Of a DNA stretch of 64,000 nucleotides, positions 24,917-33,345 are shown piece after piece (the stretch's first letter is position 1; every line of letters begins with the position of its first letter). The notes below the pieces were generated by a model. That model saw only the letters and a program-made list of their open reading frames with translations. It did no database searches and was not told the DNA's origin. This DNA comes from Streptomyces canus. Its GTDB lineage: Bacteria > Actinomycetota > Actinomycetes > Streptomycetales > Streptomycetaceae. The position numbers and the translations under genes are program-made. Location of the stretch: NCBI RefSeq assembly GCF_030816965.1, contig NZ_JAUSYQ010000002.1:5367501-5431500 (forward strand), read 5' to 3'.

Positions 24917-26767
24917 TCAGTACGCCGACTTCAGCGTTCCTCCGGGGAGTTTCTTCCCGTCCTCCCGGGCCACGCCGCACAGCACCCATCGGAACCCGGC
25001 GTCCCACTCCTCGTCCGAGGAGTACCAGCCCCACATCTCGTGTCCCTGGCCACGGGCCCAGTTGACGCCGTACTTCTCGTCGCAGAGGTCTCCCGCGTCG
25101 ACACTGCCCGCCGAGCCGTCGCCCGAGGCCCGGGTCCAGCCCACCATCTGCTGGTCGTGCGGTCCGCCGCAGTTCACCAGGGTCTCGGTGTGCGTGTCGT
25201 CCTCCTCCTCCCGCGTGTCGATGCAGTCACCCGGGCCCAGTTGCGTGACGTACACCTCGTCGCCGAACTTGCGGAAGTCGCCGAGCGGGCCGCCTGCGGT
25301 GGCGTTCTTCAGGAAGAGCAGGCAGGCCGAGGGCGGCGGCTCGCTCTGCCCCGTCCCGGGCGTGAGGACGTACAGCACCGGGTCGGCCATGGTCGCCCGC
25401 AGCTTGGCGGTGCGCCGGGTGCACTCGTCCCGCACCGCCCGCGCGCCGCCGGCTGCGACGGTCGTGATGACCTGGCCGTCGGGATTGTCGTCGTAGCAGT
25501 CGACGAGCTTCACCTTGCGCAGCTCCTTGAACTTCCCGTCCTTCCCGTCGGCGTCGACGCACTGTCCCGGTGTGAGCTCCTCGCGCAGCCCCGCCTGCCG
25601 GCCGTACGGGTACGCAAGTCGGGTCACGGTCGGGGAAGGGCCCGCGGCCACCTTCTTGCCGACCTCCGACCCCTTCACCCCGGCCTTCTCCGCCGAGTAC
25701 GTGGCGGCGCCCAGCGCGAATCCGCCGCCCCCCACCAGCACGGCAACCAGCGTCAGCAGTACGGACGTTCGCAGGCCGGGCGCTCGGCGAGCAGCGCCCG
25801 AGGCGCTCCCCGACGCGCTCCTGGAGCCGGTCGCGGCGGTGGAACCGGCGCTGGAACCGGTCCTCTCCCGGGCGGTTCCGGCGAGCGCGGGCAGCGGCGT
25901 ACGAGGGGTCCCGGTTCCCTCGGCCTCCGCGAGCAGCTCACGCGCTCGCTCCACTCGCATACGCTCCGCCGGATCCTTGGCCAGCAGCCCCATGATCACG
26001 CGCCTCAGCGGGTCGCTCGCCCGCTGCGGTACGGCGGGTTCCGCGGTCAGCGCCGCCATGAGGGAGGCGTCGAGCGTGTCCCGCTCGAAGGGGGAGGCGC
26101 CCTCGACGGCGAAGTAGAGAGTGGCACCGATCGAGAACAGGTCGGTCGCTTCCGTCGCTTCGCCGCCGGACAGCCGTTCCGGCGCCAGGTAGCCCGGGGT
26201 GCCCACCACCATGCCGCTCCGGGTGACCCGGGTCTCCCGGGGCCACAGCGAGATGCCGTAGTCCGTGAGCAGGACCCGTCGATCGGCGGCGCCGGACGGG
26301 TCCGGCGCCAACAGGACGTTGGAGGGCTTCACGTCCCGGTGGATGATGCCGAGCCGGTGCCCGGCGGACAGCGCGTCGAGGGTGGCGGCCCCGATCCCGG
26401 CCACCTCCTCGCTCGGCAGCGGCCCGCGGTCCTCCACCACGGCCCGCAGATCCCGGGTGCCGGGCAGGTACTCCATCACGATCCACGGGCGGTCGTCGTC
26501 CTCCACCACGTCGTACACCGTGATCACGTTCGGGTGCTCGCGCAGCTGCGCCGCCTTCAGCGCCTCCCTGCGCCCGCGGTGGACGGGGTCGTCGCCGGGT
26601 CCGTCCGACTGGTGCGGAACGGCGATCTCCTTGACCGCGACCCGGACCTTGAGGTCCTCGTCCTCGGCCAGCCACACGTGTCCGCCACCGCCGGAGCCCA
26701 GCCGCTCCCGGAGCCGGTACCGTCCGGCGATGACCCCGCCGAGGCCACGGTCCGCGCCGCCGCTCAC
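24917..26767 (-). CDS. Ser/Thr protein kinase with extracellular septum-formation-like domain
   Basis: A 616-residue transmembrane kinase. The Hanks-type domain (residues ~15-290) has the glycine loop GSGGGG, Lys46 (VAVKEI), HRD at 143-145 (IIHRDVKPSN), a DYG in place of DFG at 169-171 (LLTDYGIS), and GTPGYLAPE. A Ser/Gly/Thr-rich linker follows, then one membrane span (LLTLVAVLVGGGGFALGAAT, ~345) and ~240 extracellular residues with paired cysteines (GQCVDADG ... LVDCYDD; GDCIDTRE ... VNCGGPHDQQ), the repeated 'Septum_form'-like pattern. It overlaps the upstream membrane gene by 4 bases (ATGA). Likely role: sensing outside, phosphorylating inside. Confidence 0.9.
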   Translation of the reverse strand: MSGGADRGLGGVIAGRYRLRERLGSGGGGHVWLAEDEDLKVRVAVKEIAVPHQSDGPGDDPVHRGRREALKAAQLREHPNVITVYDVVEDDDRPWIVMEYLPGTRDLRAVVEDRGPLPSEEVAGIGAATLDALSAGHRLGIIHRDVKPSNVLLAPDPSGAADRRVLLTDYGISLWPRETRVTRSGMVVGTPGYLAPERLSGGEATEATDLFSIGATLYFAVEGASPFERDTLDASLMAALTAEPAVPQRASDPLRRVIMGLLAKDPAERMRVERARELLAEAEGTGTPRTPLPALAGTARERTGSSAGSTAATGSRSASGSASGAARRAPGLRTSVLLTLVAVLVGGGGFALGAATYSAEKAGVKGSEVGKKVAAGPSPTVTRLAYPYGRQAGLREELTPGQCVDADGKDGKFKELRKVKLVDCYDDNPDGQVITTVAAGGARAVRDECTRRTAKLRATMADPVLYVLTPGTGQSEPPPSACLLFLKNATAGGPLGDFRKFGDEVYVTQLGPGDCIDTREEEDDTHTETLVNCGGPHDQQMVGWTRASGDGSAGSVDAGDLCDEKYGVNWARGQGHEMWGWYSSDEEWDAGFRWVLCGVAREDGKKLPGGTLKSAY

Positions 26768-28191
26768 CGGACGACCAGCGGGCGGAAGGCGGACCGCACA
26801 TCGGACGTGGACGGGTCGACGTACATCGAGACCGTGCTCTCCGCGGTGAAGATGGTCGAAGGGCAGCTTGTACCGCTGATCTGGATCTTGCGGTCGGCGA
26901 CCAGCCTGCCGGTGCGCAGCTCGTAGACCTTCACCGGGATCTCGATCTTGTGGAAGCTCACGTACGAACTGGATCCGGAGAACCCGCTGTTGTAGTACGG
27001 GCAGGTCTCGACAGAATCCCCGAAGGTGTCCTCGCCCATGCAGACCACCAGCACCGCGTCGGCGGCATCGTGCGCCTTCCAGGAACCGGGGAACTGCTTC
27101 GGGTAACCGGACGCGGTGCCGTCCTCGTCAAAGGCGTAGAACAGCGCGCGGTTGGTGCCCTTGCCCATGGGCTTGGCGCCGCTGTACTTCGCCGGATTGG
27201 CGCAGTACTCGGGTTGTGTGCCGGTCTCTCCGGAGAGCAGGTTGCTGACGTTCGCCAACTCGATGCTCAGGGTGGCCTTCCTGGCTCCCTTCCGGGCCCG
27301 GTCCGCGAGGACGCTGCCGGGATACCGGTCGAGCAGCCGCTCGTAGTACGTACGCGCCTCCTCCCAACTGTCGTCCGCCAGGTGGTCGTCACCGCATCCG
27401 ACGAGTGCCGCGGGCGCGGTCAGCGCGGCCGTGTCGGCGGCCCGGTCCAGTACGTCGTGGCTGCGCCCCCGGTCGCTGAGCCAGTCGGTGACGGCGGCGG
27501 TGTCGCAGGGGTCCTTGGCGGGCAGCCTGCCGAGGAATCCGTTCAAGGTCGCTTCGACCGTCTTCTCGTTGCCGCCTTCTGCCAGCACCGAGGCGAGTGT
27601 GCCGAAGCCGTCCGCCAGGGCCTCGGTGTCCCCGGTCAGCGCCGTGCTCAGCTCGGCCCGGGCCGTCCCCAGCCGGTCGCACGCCGCTACGGCCTCGTCA
27701 CCGCGGGCGGTGAGCGGGGCGTCGGCGACGCGGTGCCCGAACCACACGCTGTCCTGGGCGGTCGACACCCGTGCGCAGTCGCCGCTTTCGCGTGCCTCGG
27801 TGACGCTCCGACCGATCCTGAACGCGTCGAAGCGCAACAGCCCCACCACCAGCAGCACCGGCAGCGTGACGCCGAGCGCGACCAGGCGCTGTCTGCGCGC
27901 GGTGCCCCGGCCACCGCCTCCGCGCGCCAGGAACCACCCGTGGACGACCACGGCCGCCCACCACACGAGCACGGCCACCTCGTACGACGGCGAGGCGGTC
28001 GTGACGAGACCGAAGACGAGTACGGCGGTGCCGGCCACGGCGGCGAGGGCGAGCCGGCGTCGCCGCAGCATCAGATAGCCGACGCCGAGCAGCGAGGCAT
28101 TGCCCAGGGCGACGGCCACCGGGTCGGGTGCCCTGGGCTCGTCGGGCGCGGCACTCGGCATGGTGGGCAGGGCGTACGTCGGGTCGCTCAT
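26764..28191 (-). CDS. Multispanning membrane protein with extracellular tetratricopeptide-like region
   Basis: A 475-residue protein. An N-terminal cytoplasmic Pro-rich tail is followed by about four membrane spans (residues ~28-130; LASVAVLVWWAAVVVHGWF-like segments). A ~340-residue extracellular part follows, with a helical segment containing EEARTYYERLLDRYPGSVLA, a TPR-like motif, and several Cys (GDCARVS, DPCDTAAV, VGCGDD, YCANPAKY, VVCMGED, ETCPYY, TSCPST). The end is beta-rich. The start of the kinase gene at 26767 overlaps its stop, so it is coexpressed with the kinase and is a good candidate for its sensor partner or substrate. No family is certain. Confidence 0.75.
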   Translation of the reverse strand: MSDPTYALPTMPSAAPDEPRAPDPVAVALGNASLLGVGYLMLRRRRLALAAVAGTAVLVFGLVTTASPSYEVAVLVWWAAVVVHGWFLARGGGGRGTARRQRLVALGVTLPVLLVVGLLRFDAFRIGRSVTEARESGDCARVSTAQDSVWFGHRVADAPLTARGDEAVAACDRLGTARAELSTALTGDTEALADGFGTLASVLAEGGNEKTVEATLNGFLGRLPAKDPCDTAAVTDWLSDRGRSHDVLDRAADTAALTAPAALVGCGDDHLADDSWEEARTYYERLLDRYPGSVLADRARKGARKATLSIELANVSNLLSGETGTQPEYCANPAKYSGAKPMGKGTNRALFYAFDEDGTASGYPKQFPGSWKAHDAADAVLVVCMGEDTFGDSVETCPYYNSGFSGSSSYVSFHKIEIPVKVYELRTGRLVADRKIQISGTSCPSTIFTAESTVSMYVDPSTSDVRSAFRPLVVR

Positions 28192-28408
28192 CCTGATCTC
28201 CCCCGGTCTCGATCACGAACAGGTCCGGTGCCCGCATGGTGCGGCGCCGTTCCCGGGAGGGGTCCCGGGGCGGACCGTGAACCGGCCGTGCTGTGGGGGA
28301 TCTGGGCGGGTCCGCGCGAAGTCCGGTGAAAGAGATCACCGCCAGGTGTGGGCTGAGTACACTCCGTGGTCTGGCAGGACCATTGGCGGTGGGGTGAGGG
28401 GCGGGTCG

Positions 28409-30367
28409 GTGCTGGTGACGCCGGAGGCCGGGGACAAGATCGCCGGCCGGTACCTCTTGCGGGAGCCCATCGGCAGAGGCGGGATGGGCGTCGTCTGGCT
28501 GGCCTGGGACGAGCGGCTCGAACGGCGGGTCGCGGTCAAGTGCGCACGCCTGGACGACGATCGGGCCACGCGACGGCTCATGGGCGAGGCGCGCAACGCC
28601 GGGCGGCTGCACCACCCGAACATCGTGGGCGTCTTCGACTTCGTCGACGAGGGCGCCACCTGCTGGATCATCATGGAGTACGTCCCCTCGCGCAGCCTCG
28701 CGCAGATCCTGACGGAGAGCGGTCCGCTCACGCCCGAGGCGGCCGGGTCGATCGGCTGCCAGATCGCGGCCGCGCTGGCGAAGTCCCACCACGAGGGCGT
28801 GGTGCACGGCGATGTGACACCGGAGAACATCCTCGTCACCGGCGAAGGCGTCGCGAGACTGACCGACTTCGGGATCTCGCGGGCCCTGTGGAGCGACGTC
28901 ACACACAGCGGGACGAGCAGTGTGCCAGGCAAACCCCGGTATCTGGCCCCCGAGTTGGCCAAGGGGCAGCCCGCGGGCGAGAAGTCCGACGTGTTCTCCC
29001 TGGGCGCCTCCCTGTTCATGGCGGTCGAGGGCCGGTCGCCGTACGGCGAGGTCGAACACCCCATGGCCTACCTGGCCCGGGCCGTCGAGGGACACATCGA
29101 GCCCGCGCACCGGGCCGGCCCGCTGGAGGGGCCGCTCACCGCCCTGCTGGAGGTGGAGCCCCGGCGCCGGCCCGACGCCGCCAAGGCGCAGAGGCTGCTG
29201 ACGCGCGCCGCGCCACCACCCCCGCACATAGCGGAGCAGTTGCACGACAGCCGTATGCGGGACTTCACGTCCCCAACCCTCCGGCTGCGGCGACTCGTAC
29301 GCCGCGCACCGGACTCCACGCCCTCCTTCGTGCCGCAGTCGCAACAGCCCCCACGCCGACGCCGGTTGGCCATCACGGCGGTGGCGCTGGCCGCGGCGGG
29401 CGCGATCACGGCAGGGCTGGTTGTCTTCGGCCCGTGGGCCTCGAAGGACGAAGGAGACGAGGGCGGCCGTAAGGGCGCGACCGACGCGAAACCCTCGGCC
29501 ACGGCGCCGGCCGGTGCCGTCGGCGACGAGCGTACGGCGGACCCTTGCGGACTGCTCGACGCCGCCTCGCTGAGCCGCTTCGGCGACACCGTACTCGCCC
29601 CGGAGTACGGGGAGTTCGACCGCTGCGACGTCCTGGTGCGCAACAACAGCGGTGACGACAACGCGGACGTCCAGGTCAACCTCGACTCGGACCGGGACGA
29701 CTTCGACGACATCGAATCCACCCACCTCGCCGGCGGCCTCACGGTCGTGACCCTCAAACGAAACGGGAGGGCCTGCGAGCGGGCCGTCCTCACCGCCGAC
29801 GGCAAGCAGATCCGCGTCATCGGGAAACAGCTCGGCGAAGTGGCGCCCGACCCGTGCCAGATGGCCGACGCCGCCACCGACCGCGTGGTCGGCGTGCTGG
29901 CCGACGGCCCGGTGCCCCGGCGTTCGTCGTCACCGGCCGCGAACTCCCTGGCCCGGCTGGACACCTGCACCCTGCTCGACGCCACCGCGCTCAAGCGGCT
30001 GCCCGGCGTCGACGCGGACAACCGGGACCGCGGCTTCGGTTCCTGGAGTTGCGACTGGTCCAGCGACGACGGCAAGCGCGAGGTCGAGATCCAGTTCAGC
30101 CGGGACAACTCGCTGGACGCCGACGACGGAACGGCGGTGGACGTCGCCGGGACGCGGAGCTACTACGTGGCGGACGAGGCCGAGGACGACAGCTGCACCG
30201 TACGGACACCGCACCGTACGTACACGGACTCCGTCGGCGACCGCACGACCGAACTGGTCCAGCTGACCGTGTACGCCCCGCAGCCGGACCGGCAACTGTG
30301 CGACAGCGCGGCGGAGTTCGCGGCCGTCGTCGTGCGGAACATCGCGAAGCGGCTGCCGGAGGCGTGA
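28409..30367 (+). CDS. Ser/Thr protein kinase with HGD catalytic loop and tandem DUF3558-like domains
   Basis: A 652-residue transmembrane kinase; GTG 28409 has GAGGGGC upstream (GTG 28394 is an alternative). The kinase domain (residues ~12-270) has IGRGGMG, Lys44, HGD at 133-135 (VVHGDVTPEN) instead of HRD, and intact DFG (LTDFGIS). Loss of the HRD arginine suggests activation-loop phosphorylation is not needed. One span (LAITAVALAAAGAITAGLVV) leads to an extracellular part with two related units beginning DPCGLLDAASLSRFG and DTCTLLDATALKRLPG, which resemble DUF3558 lipoprotein domains. It is coupled to the FHA gene (TGAGATG). Probably a substrate-recruiting pair with FHA. Confidence 0.9.
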   Translation: MLVTPEAGDKIAGRYLLREPIGRGGMGVVWLAWDERLERRVAVKCARLDDDRATRRLMGEARNAGRLHHPNIVGVFDFVDEGATCWIIMEYVPSRSLAQILTESGPLTPEAAGSIGCQIAAALAKSHHEGVVHGDVTPENILVTGEGVARLTDFGISRALWSDVTHSGTSSVPGKPRYLAPELAKGQPAGEKSDVFSLGASLFMAVEGRSPYGEVEHPMAYLARAVEGHIEPAHRAGPLEGPLTALLEVEPRRRPDAAKAQRLLTRAAPPPPHIAEQLHDSRMRDFTSPTLRLRRLVRRAPDSTPSFVPQSQQPPRRRRLAITAVALAAAGAITAGLVVFGPWASKDEGDEGGRKGATDAKPSATAPAGAVGDERTADPCGLLDAASLSRFGDTVLAPEYGEFDRCDVLVRNNSGDDNADVQVNLDSDRDDFDDIESTHLAGGLTVVTLKRNGRACERAVLTADGKQIRVIGKQLGEVAPDPCQMADAATDRVVGVLADGPVPRRSSSPAANSLARLDTCTLLDATALKRLPGVDADNRDRGFGSWSCDWSSDDGKREVEIQFSRDNSLDADDGTAVDVAGTRSYYVADEAEDDSCTVRTPHRTYTDSVGDRTTELVQLTVYAPQPDRQLCDSAAEFAAVVVRNIAKRLPEA

Positions 30368-30368
30368 G

Positions 30369-31169
30369 ATGACGGAGCTGGGAACTCCCGACGGCACAGG
30401 CGCCAGGCGGTTGCCCGCCACCCATGGGAGCCTCGCCCGTGGCGCGTCCGCACCGCTGCCCGGCACCGTCTTCGCGCTCGCGCTGACCGGCGGTATGACG
30501 TTGGGGCCGGGGGAGGGCCGCCAGGTGCTGTTCGGGCGCAACCGCCCCGAGGTGCATGTCTGCCTCGGGGAGGACGACCCGCAGGTCAGTCGCCACCAGG
30601 GCACGCTCACGCACCGGGGCGGCCGCTGGTGGGTGAGCAACTCCGGGCGGCTGCCGATCCGTTGTCCGGGTGGCCGGCTGCTGTTCCGGGACGAGGAGCC
30701 ACTGCCGCTCGACACCGGCTACACGCCGCTGTTCGTCGGCGGTTCCCGCGGGCGCGAGCACCTGCTGGAGGTCTTCGTCACCGGCCCCGGGGGCGACCGG
30801 CCGCCGCCCCGGCACGAGGACGTCACCCGCCCGCCCCGGGTGTGGGCGCTCACCGAACAGGAGAAGCTCGCCCTCGTCGTTCTCGGCCGGCGCTACCTGC
30901 TGCACGAACCCCGGCCACAGCCGCTGACCTGGCGGCAGACCGCCGCCGAACTCGCCGAGGTGCAGCCCGGTGCCGGCTGGACGGACAAGCGCGTCGAGCA
31001 CCTGGTCAACGGCGTGCGCACCCGGCTGTCCCGCGACGGGGTGCCCTGGCTGACCCGCGAGGAGCTCGGCGAGCCGGTGGGCAACGCGCTCAACGACCAC
31101 CTGATCCGGGCCCTGCTGGCGTCGACCACGCTCGTACCGATGGACCTGGCACTGATCGACGCCGCCTGA
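30369..31169 (+). CDS. FHA-domain protein with C-terminal winged-HTH-like region
   Basis: A 266-residue protein. The FHA fold is at residues ~40-115, with FGRNRPEVHVCLGEDDPQVS then RHQGTLTHRGGRW and NSGRLPI giving the phosphothreonine-binding GR...S.H...N pattern. Residues ~160-260 are helical (TEQEKLALVVLGRRYL, TWRQTAAELAEVQPGAGWTD, VNGVRTRLS), similar to winged-HTH segments seen downstream of FHA domains in actinobacteria. ATG 30369 lies one base after the kinase stop. FHA domains bind phosphothreonine, so it is probably the reader or substrate of the adjacent kinase and may carry the signal to DNA or another partner. Confidence 0.85.
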   Translation: MTELGTPDGTGARRLPATHGSLARGASAPLPGTVFALALTGGMTLGPGEGRQVLFGRNRPEVHVCLGEDDPQVSRHQGTLTHRGGRWWVSNSGRLPIRCPGGRLLFRDEEPLPLDTGYTPLFVGGSRGREHLLEVFVTGPGGDRPPPRHEDVTRPPRVWALTEQEKLALVVLGRRYLLHEPRPQPLTWRQTAAELAEVQPGAGWTDKRVEHLVNGVRTRLSRDGVPWLTREELGEPVGNALNDHLIRALLASTTLVPMDLALIDAA

Positions 31170-31174
31170 CGCCG

Positions 31175-31660
31175 TCACCATGGCCGCCGACGGAAATACG
31201 TGTTGCCGCGACGGCCGTAGAGCAGGGCCACGCCGGTGCCGGTCAGGACCACCGCCACGACGGCCAACACGGCGTACTCCCGCCCGTACGGATTCTCCGG
31301 GTCCATGAAGCCCCACGCCAGGGACCCCGGTACGACGAGGAGCCACACGGCAGCGGCCGTGCCGACGATCCTGGCTGTCCACCGGCCGCGACGGATGCGT
31401 GCGGCGGCCCAGATGTAGCAGCAGAAGATCGCAACGGTCCCCTGCTGCTCGGCCAGGCCGACGCTCCCGCTGACCAACACCCAGAGCACCGCGGACGTGA
31501 TCAACAGCCAGAACGCCACGGTGATCACCCGGGGCCTGCGGGCGTCCGCCTCTACCTCTACCTCTACCTCTACCTCTACCTCCTCTTCCTCCTCCTCGGG
31601 CTCCTCGGGCTCCTCGGGCAGGAGTTCCGCCGCGCCAGCTTCGTTCGGCGAGCCGGTCAC
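31175..31660 (-). CDS. Hypothetical membrane protein with acidic repeat N-terminus
   Basis: A 161-residue protein. The N-terminal ~45 residues are an acidic low-complexity run (EEPEEPEEEEEEVEVEVEVE) made by nucleotide repeats. Three to four membrane spans follow (VITVAFWLLITSAVLWVLVS; TVAIFCCYIWAAARI; WLLVVPGSLAW; AVLAVVAVVLTGTGVALLYG). It ends with a basic tail. ATG 31660 overlaps the stop of the upstream lipoprotein-like gene, so the two are coupled. It converges on the FHA gene with a 5-bp gap. No family recognised. Confidence 0.7.
   Translation of the reverse strand: MTGSPNEAGAAELLPEEPEEPEEEEEEVEVEVEVEVEADARRPRVITVAFWLLITSAVLWVLVSGSVGLAEQQGTVAIFCCYIWAAARIRRGRWTARIVGTAAAVWLLVVPGSLAWGFMDPENPYGREYAVLAVVAVVLTGTGVALLYGRRGNTYFRRRPW
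31550..31618. repeat. Coding short tandem repeats: 5 x CTCTAC and 3 x CTCCTCGGG
   Basis: Five exact copies of the hexamer CTCTAC (31550-31579; Val-Glu codons on the minus strand) and three exact 9-mers CTCCTCGGG (31592-31618; Glu-Glu-Pro) encode the acidic N-terminus of the membrane protein at 31175-31660. Units are multiples of three, so copy-number change would keep the frame. Confidence 0.9.
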
Positions 31661-32064
31661 GGGCGTACCTCCGCTGTACGCCGACGGGCCGCCCGCGCGC
31701 CGATCGCGGTTCCGAGCACCAGCACCGCGACGACCTTTCCCTCACCCGGCACGGAGGTGATGTCGGCCGGCACGAGGATCACGTCGTCGGGGAGGAGCAG
31801 CGTGATCAGCTCCAGCGACCGGTTGCGACGCTTGACCAGAACGGAGCGTTCGAACGGCGTGCCGCGAGAGGCGAAGTTCGCAGTCCGATCCGCACTCGTC
31901 CCGCCCTCGCCGCCCGACCAGTCGTTCTTCACGTGGGTCGGATTGACGTACTCCTGGAACAACTCCTTCCGCGACGTCTGCGGCGCCGCCGCGCCACACG
32001 CCGACACCGGTACGGCGACCAGGGCCACGACGGCCGGGGACGCCCCCGAGCGTGCTCGCACCAT
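31657..32064 (-). CDS. Hypothetical lipoprotein-like protein
   Basis: A 135-residue protein. The N-terminus (MVRARSGASPAVVALVAVPV, then SACG) is a short signal with a plausible lipobox (VSAC, Cys at 23). A polar middle (QEYVNPTHVKNDWSGGEGG) is followed by a hydrophobic C-terminal segment (VVAVLVLGTAIGARAARRR) that may be a membrane anchor. Start ATG 32064 has GGGGGAAG upstream (minus strand). It is the first of two coupled minus-strand genes, overlapping the next by 4 bases. No family recognised. Confidence 0.65.
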   Translation of the reverse strand: MVRARSGASPAVVALVAVPVSACGAAAPQTSRKELFQEYVNPTHVKNDWSGGEGGTSADRTANFASRGTPFERSVLVKRRNRSLELITLLLPDDVILVPADITSVPGEGKVVAVLVLGTAIGARAARRRTAEVRP

Positions 32065-32221
32065 GCACTTCCCCCTTCACGAGTCTGTCGGGCAATGCCT
32101 ACCGGCACAGCGTCGGGAGGGGTCCCGGAACGGCCCCGGGAAGCTGGGGCGCGTTCAGGTTCGGAGGGGAGAGGGGGGAGGATCTCGTGGTCACTCAGGC
32201 CAGGCCCAGGTGCCGGAGCGT

Positions 32222-32437
32222 ATGCCGAGGGGCGTCAAGGGCGCGTTGGTGGTGGTGTGGTGCCAGGCCGTGCTCAACGGCCTGGCCGGATGGCTCGGCT
32301 GGACCCTGATGAACGACCGTCTCACCCACCGTCAGGACGTCGAAGCACTGGGTGCCGCGTTCACCGTGGACGAGCGGGGCACGGCGTCGGGAGACCGGGA
32401 ACACGAGGTCGACCTCCTGCTCCGGACGAAGCGGTGA
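32222..32437 (+). CDS. Small membrane protein, possibly truncated
   Basis: A 71-residue protein with one clear span (GALVVVWCQAVLNGLAGWLG, residues ~7-28) and then a charged tail (DERGTASGDREHEVDLLLRTKR). It resembles the N-terminal part of small Streptomyces multispanning proteins, so the C-terminus may have been lost or shifted out of frame. It lies just outside the left end of the integrated element (tRNA-fragment terminator at 32533), where rearrangement is expected. ATG 32222 has a weak ribosome binding site. Reality and completeness are both uncertain. Confidence 0.45.
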   Translation: MPRGVKGALVVVWCQAVLNGLAGWLGWTLMNDRLTHRQDVEALGAAFTVDERGTASGDREHEVDLLLRTKR

Positions 32438-32532
32438 CGATGATGACCATCGGCGCGGAGCCTGCGTGCTCGGTGATGACGTACGTGACGTGCCCGGCGA
32501 CTCTCCCCTCGGATTGGTCTGGACAACAAACA

Positions 32533-32557
32533 ACCCCCAGGCCGCTGGCCTGGGGGT
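32533..32557. terminator. Displaced tRNA-Gly terminator (left of attL)
   Basis: ACCCCCAGGCC-GCT-GGCCTGGGGGT is a perfect 11-bp stem, followed on the minus strand by TGTTTGTTGT. A near-identical hairpin follows the intact tRNA at 46868-46892, so this is the original terminator left behind when the element inserted. Confidence 0.85.
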
Positions 32558-32563
32558 GAACTC

Positions 32564-32611
32564 TGGAGCGGGTGACGAGAATCGAACTCGCGCTCTCAGC
32601 TTGGGAAGCTG
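32564..32611. repeat. attL core (48-bp tRNA-Gly 3' fragment)
   Basis: Identical over 48 bases to 46899-46946. The tRNA reading (minus strand) is broken after the anticodon-stem position, so only the 3' half remains here. Paired TTCCCC motifs at 32695 and 32705, one helical turn apart, look like integrase arm sites. A TGGTGC pair at 32719-32736 recurs at 46820-46837 by the other end. Confidence 0.9.
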
Positions 32612-32666
32612 CGGGCATTTGCGGCGGGTAGGGCTGCTGAACTGGGCGTTCACCTGGAACCGGGTC

Positions 32667-33020
32667 TCATCGCCCTCGGTCGCTTTCACCGTGGTTCCCC
32701 GCAGTTCCCCGCTCGATCTGGTGCGCTTGTGGTGCGTCGGTCATGTCCTGGCCCGCTGCCGTCGACTCGTCGGCTCCGCTGTACAGATCGGCGCGGAGAC
32801 GCTCCTTGGCCGCTTCAAGGCGTGGGCCGTAGTCGGGCATGAAGATCTCGCTCAGCGTCTTGTCCAGCGTTCCGGAAATCGCGTAGATCGGCGACCAGAC
32901 GGCTCGGTCGTGCACGATCCCGTCAAGGTCGTCCGACTGGAACATGACTTGGTAGAGCCAGTCCGACAGCACGAACGCTTGATCGCGCGTGAGCTTGATG
33001 CTGATCGCTTCCTCGTCCAC
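32667..33020 (-). CDS. Hypothetical protein (element cargo)
   Basis: A 117-residue acidic protein (KLTRDQAFVLSDWLYQVMFQ, then SDDLDGIVHDRAVWSPIYA). The helical N-terminal part resembles small immunity or regulatory proteins of actinobacterial elements, but I recognise no family. The C-terminal ~30 residues are low-complexity and polar. It lies between the left att site and the Cys-rich gene, in the segment that may be a separate accreted unit. The 324-base gap to the next gene holds an 11-bp inverted repeat GTTCACGGCCG / CGGCCGTGAAC at 33138-33148 and 33190-33200. Confidence 0.6.
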   Translation of the reverse strand: MDEEAISIKLTRDQAFVLSDWLYQVMFQSDDLDGIVHDRAVWSPIYAISGTLDKTLSEIFMPDYGPRLEAAKERLRADLYSGADESTAAGQDMTDAPQAHQIERGTAGNHGESDRGR

Positions 33021-33345
33021 GCCCTCAACCTAGCTGCCGCGACTGGCGGCGTCGTGGGCCGGCGCTGCCGTGAGGACCAACACGCCTTCCAACTGTGGTG
33101 GTGAGGTTGTGGGCTGAGTTCAGGGGCGTTTACCTGGGTTCACGGCCGGTTGGCCGCCGATGCAGGGACGGGTGCAAGTCTCGCCTGAACGGCCGTGAAC
33201 GCAGCTGTATGAGACGGAAATTGAGGCGGTCGCGCGTTCTACAGACCTTCTTGCTGCCGTGATAGGCCCAAGAGGAGGTCACACAGCTTCTGTTGGCCGA
33301 ACAGGCACGCTTGTCCACTTCTTGGCATGTCCTCACACTTCCGCC

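Noticed and set aside
32564..32611. A second tRNA gene at the left end of the element.
   Set aside because: Only the 3' half matches; the acceptor 5' strand and D-arm are missing, so it is a displaced fragment.
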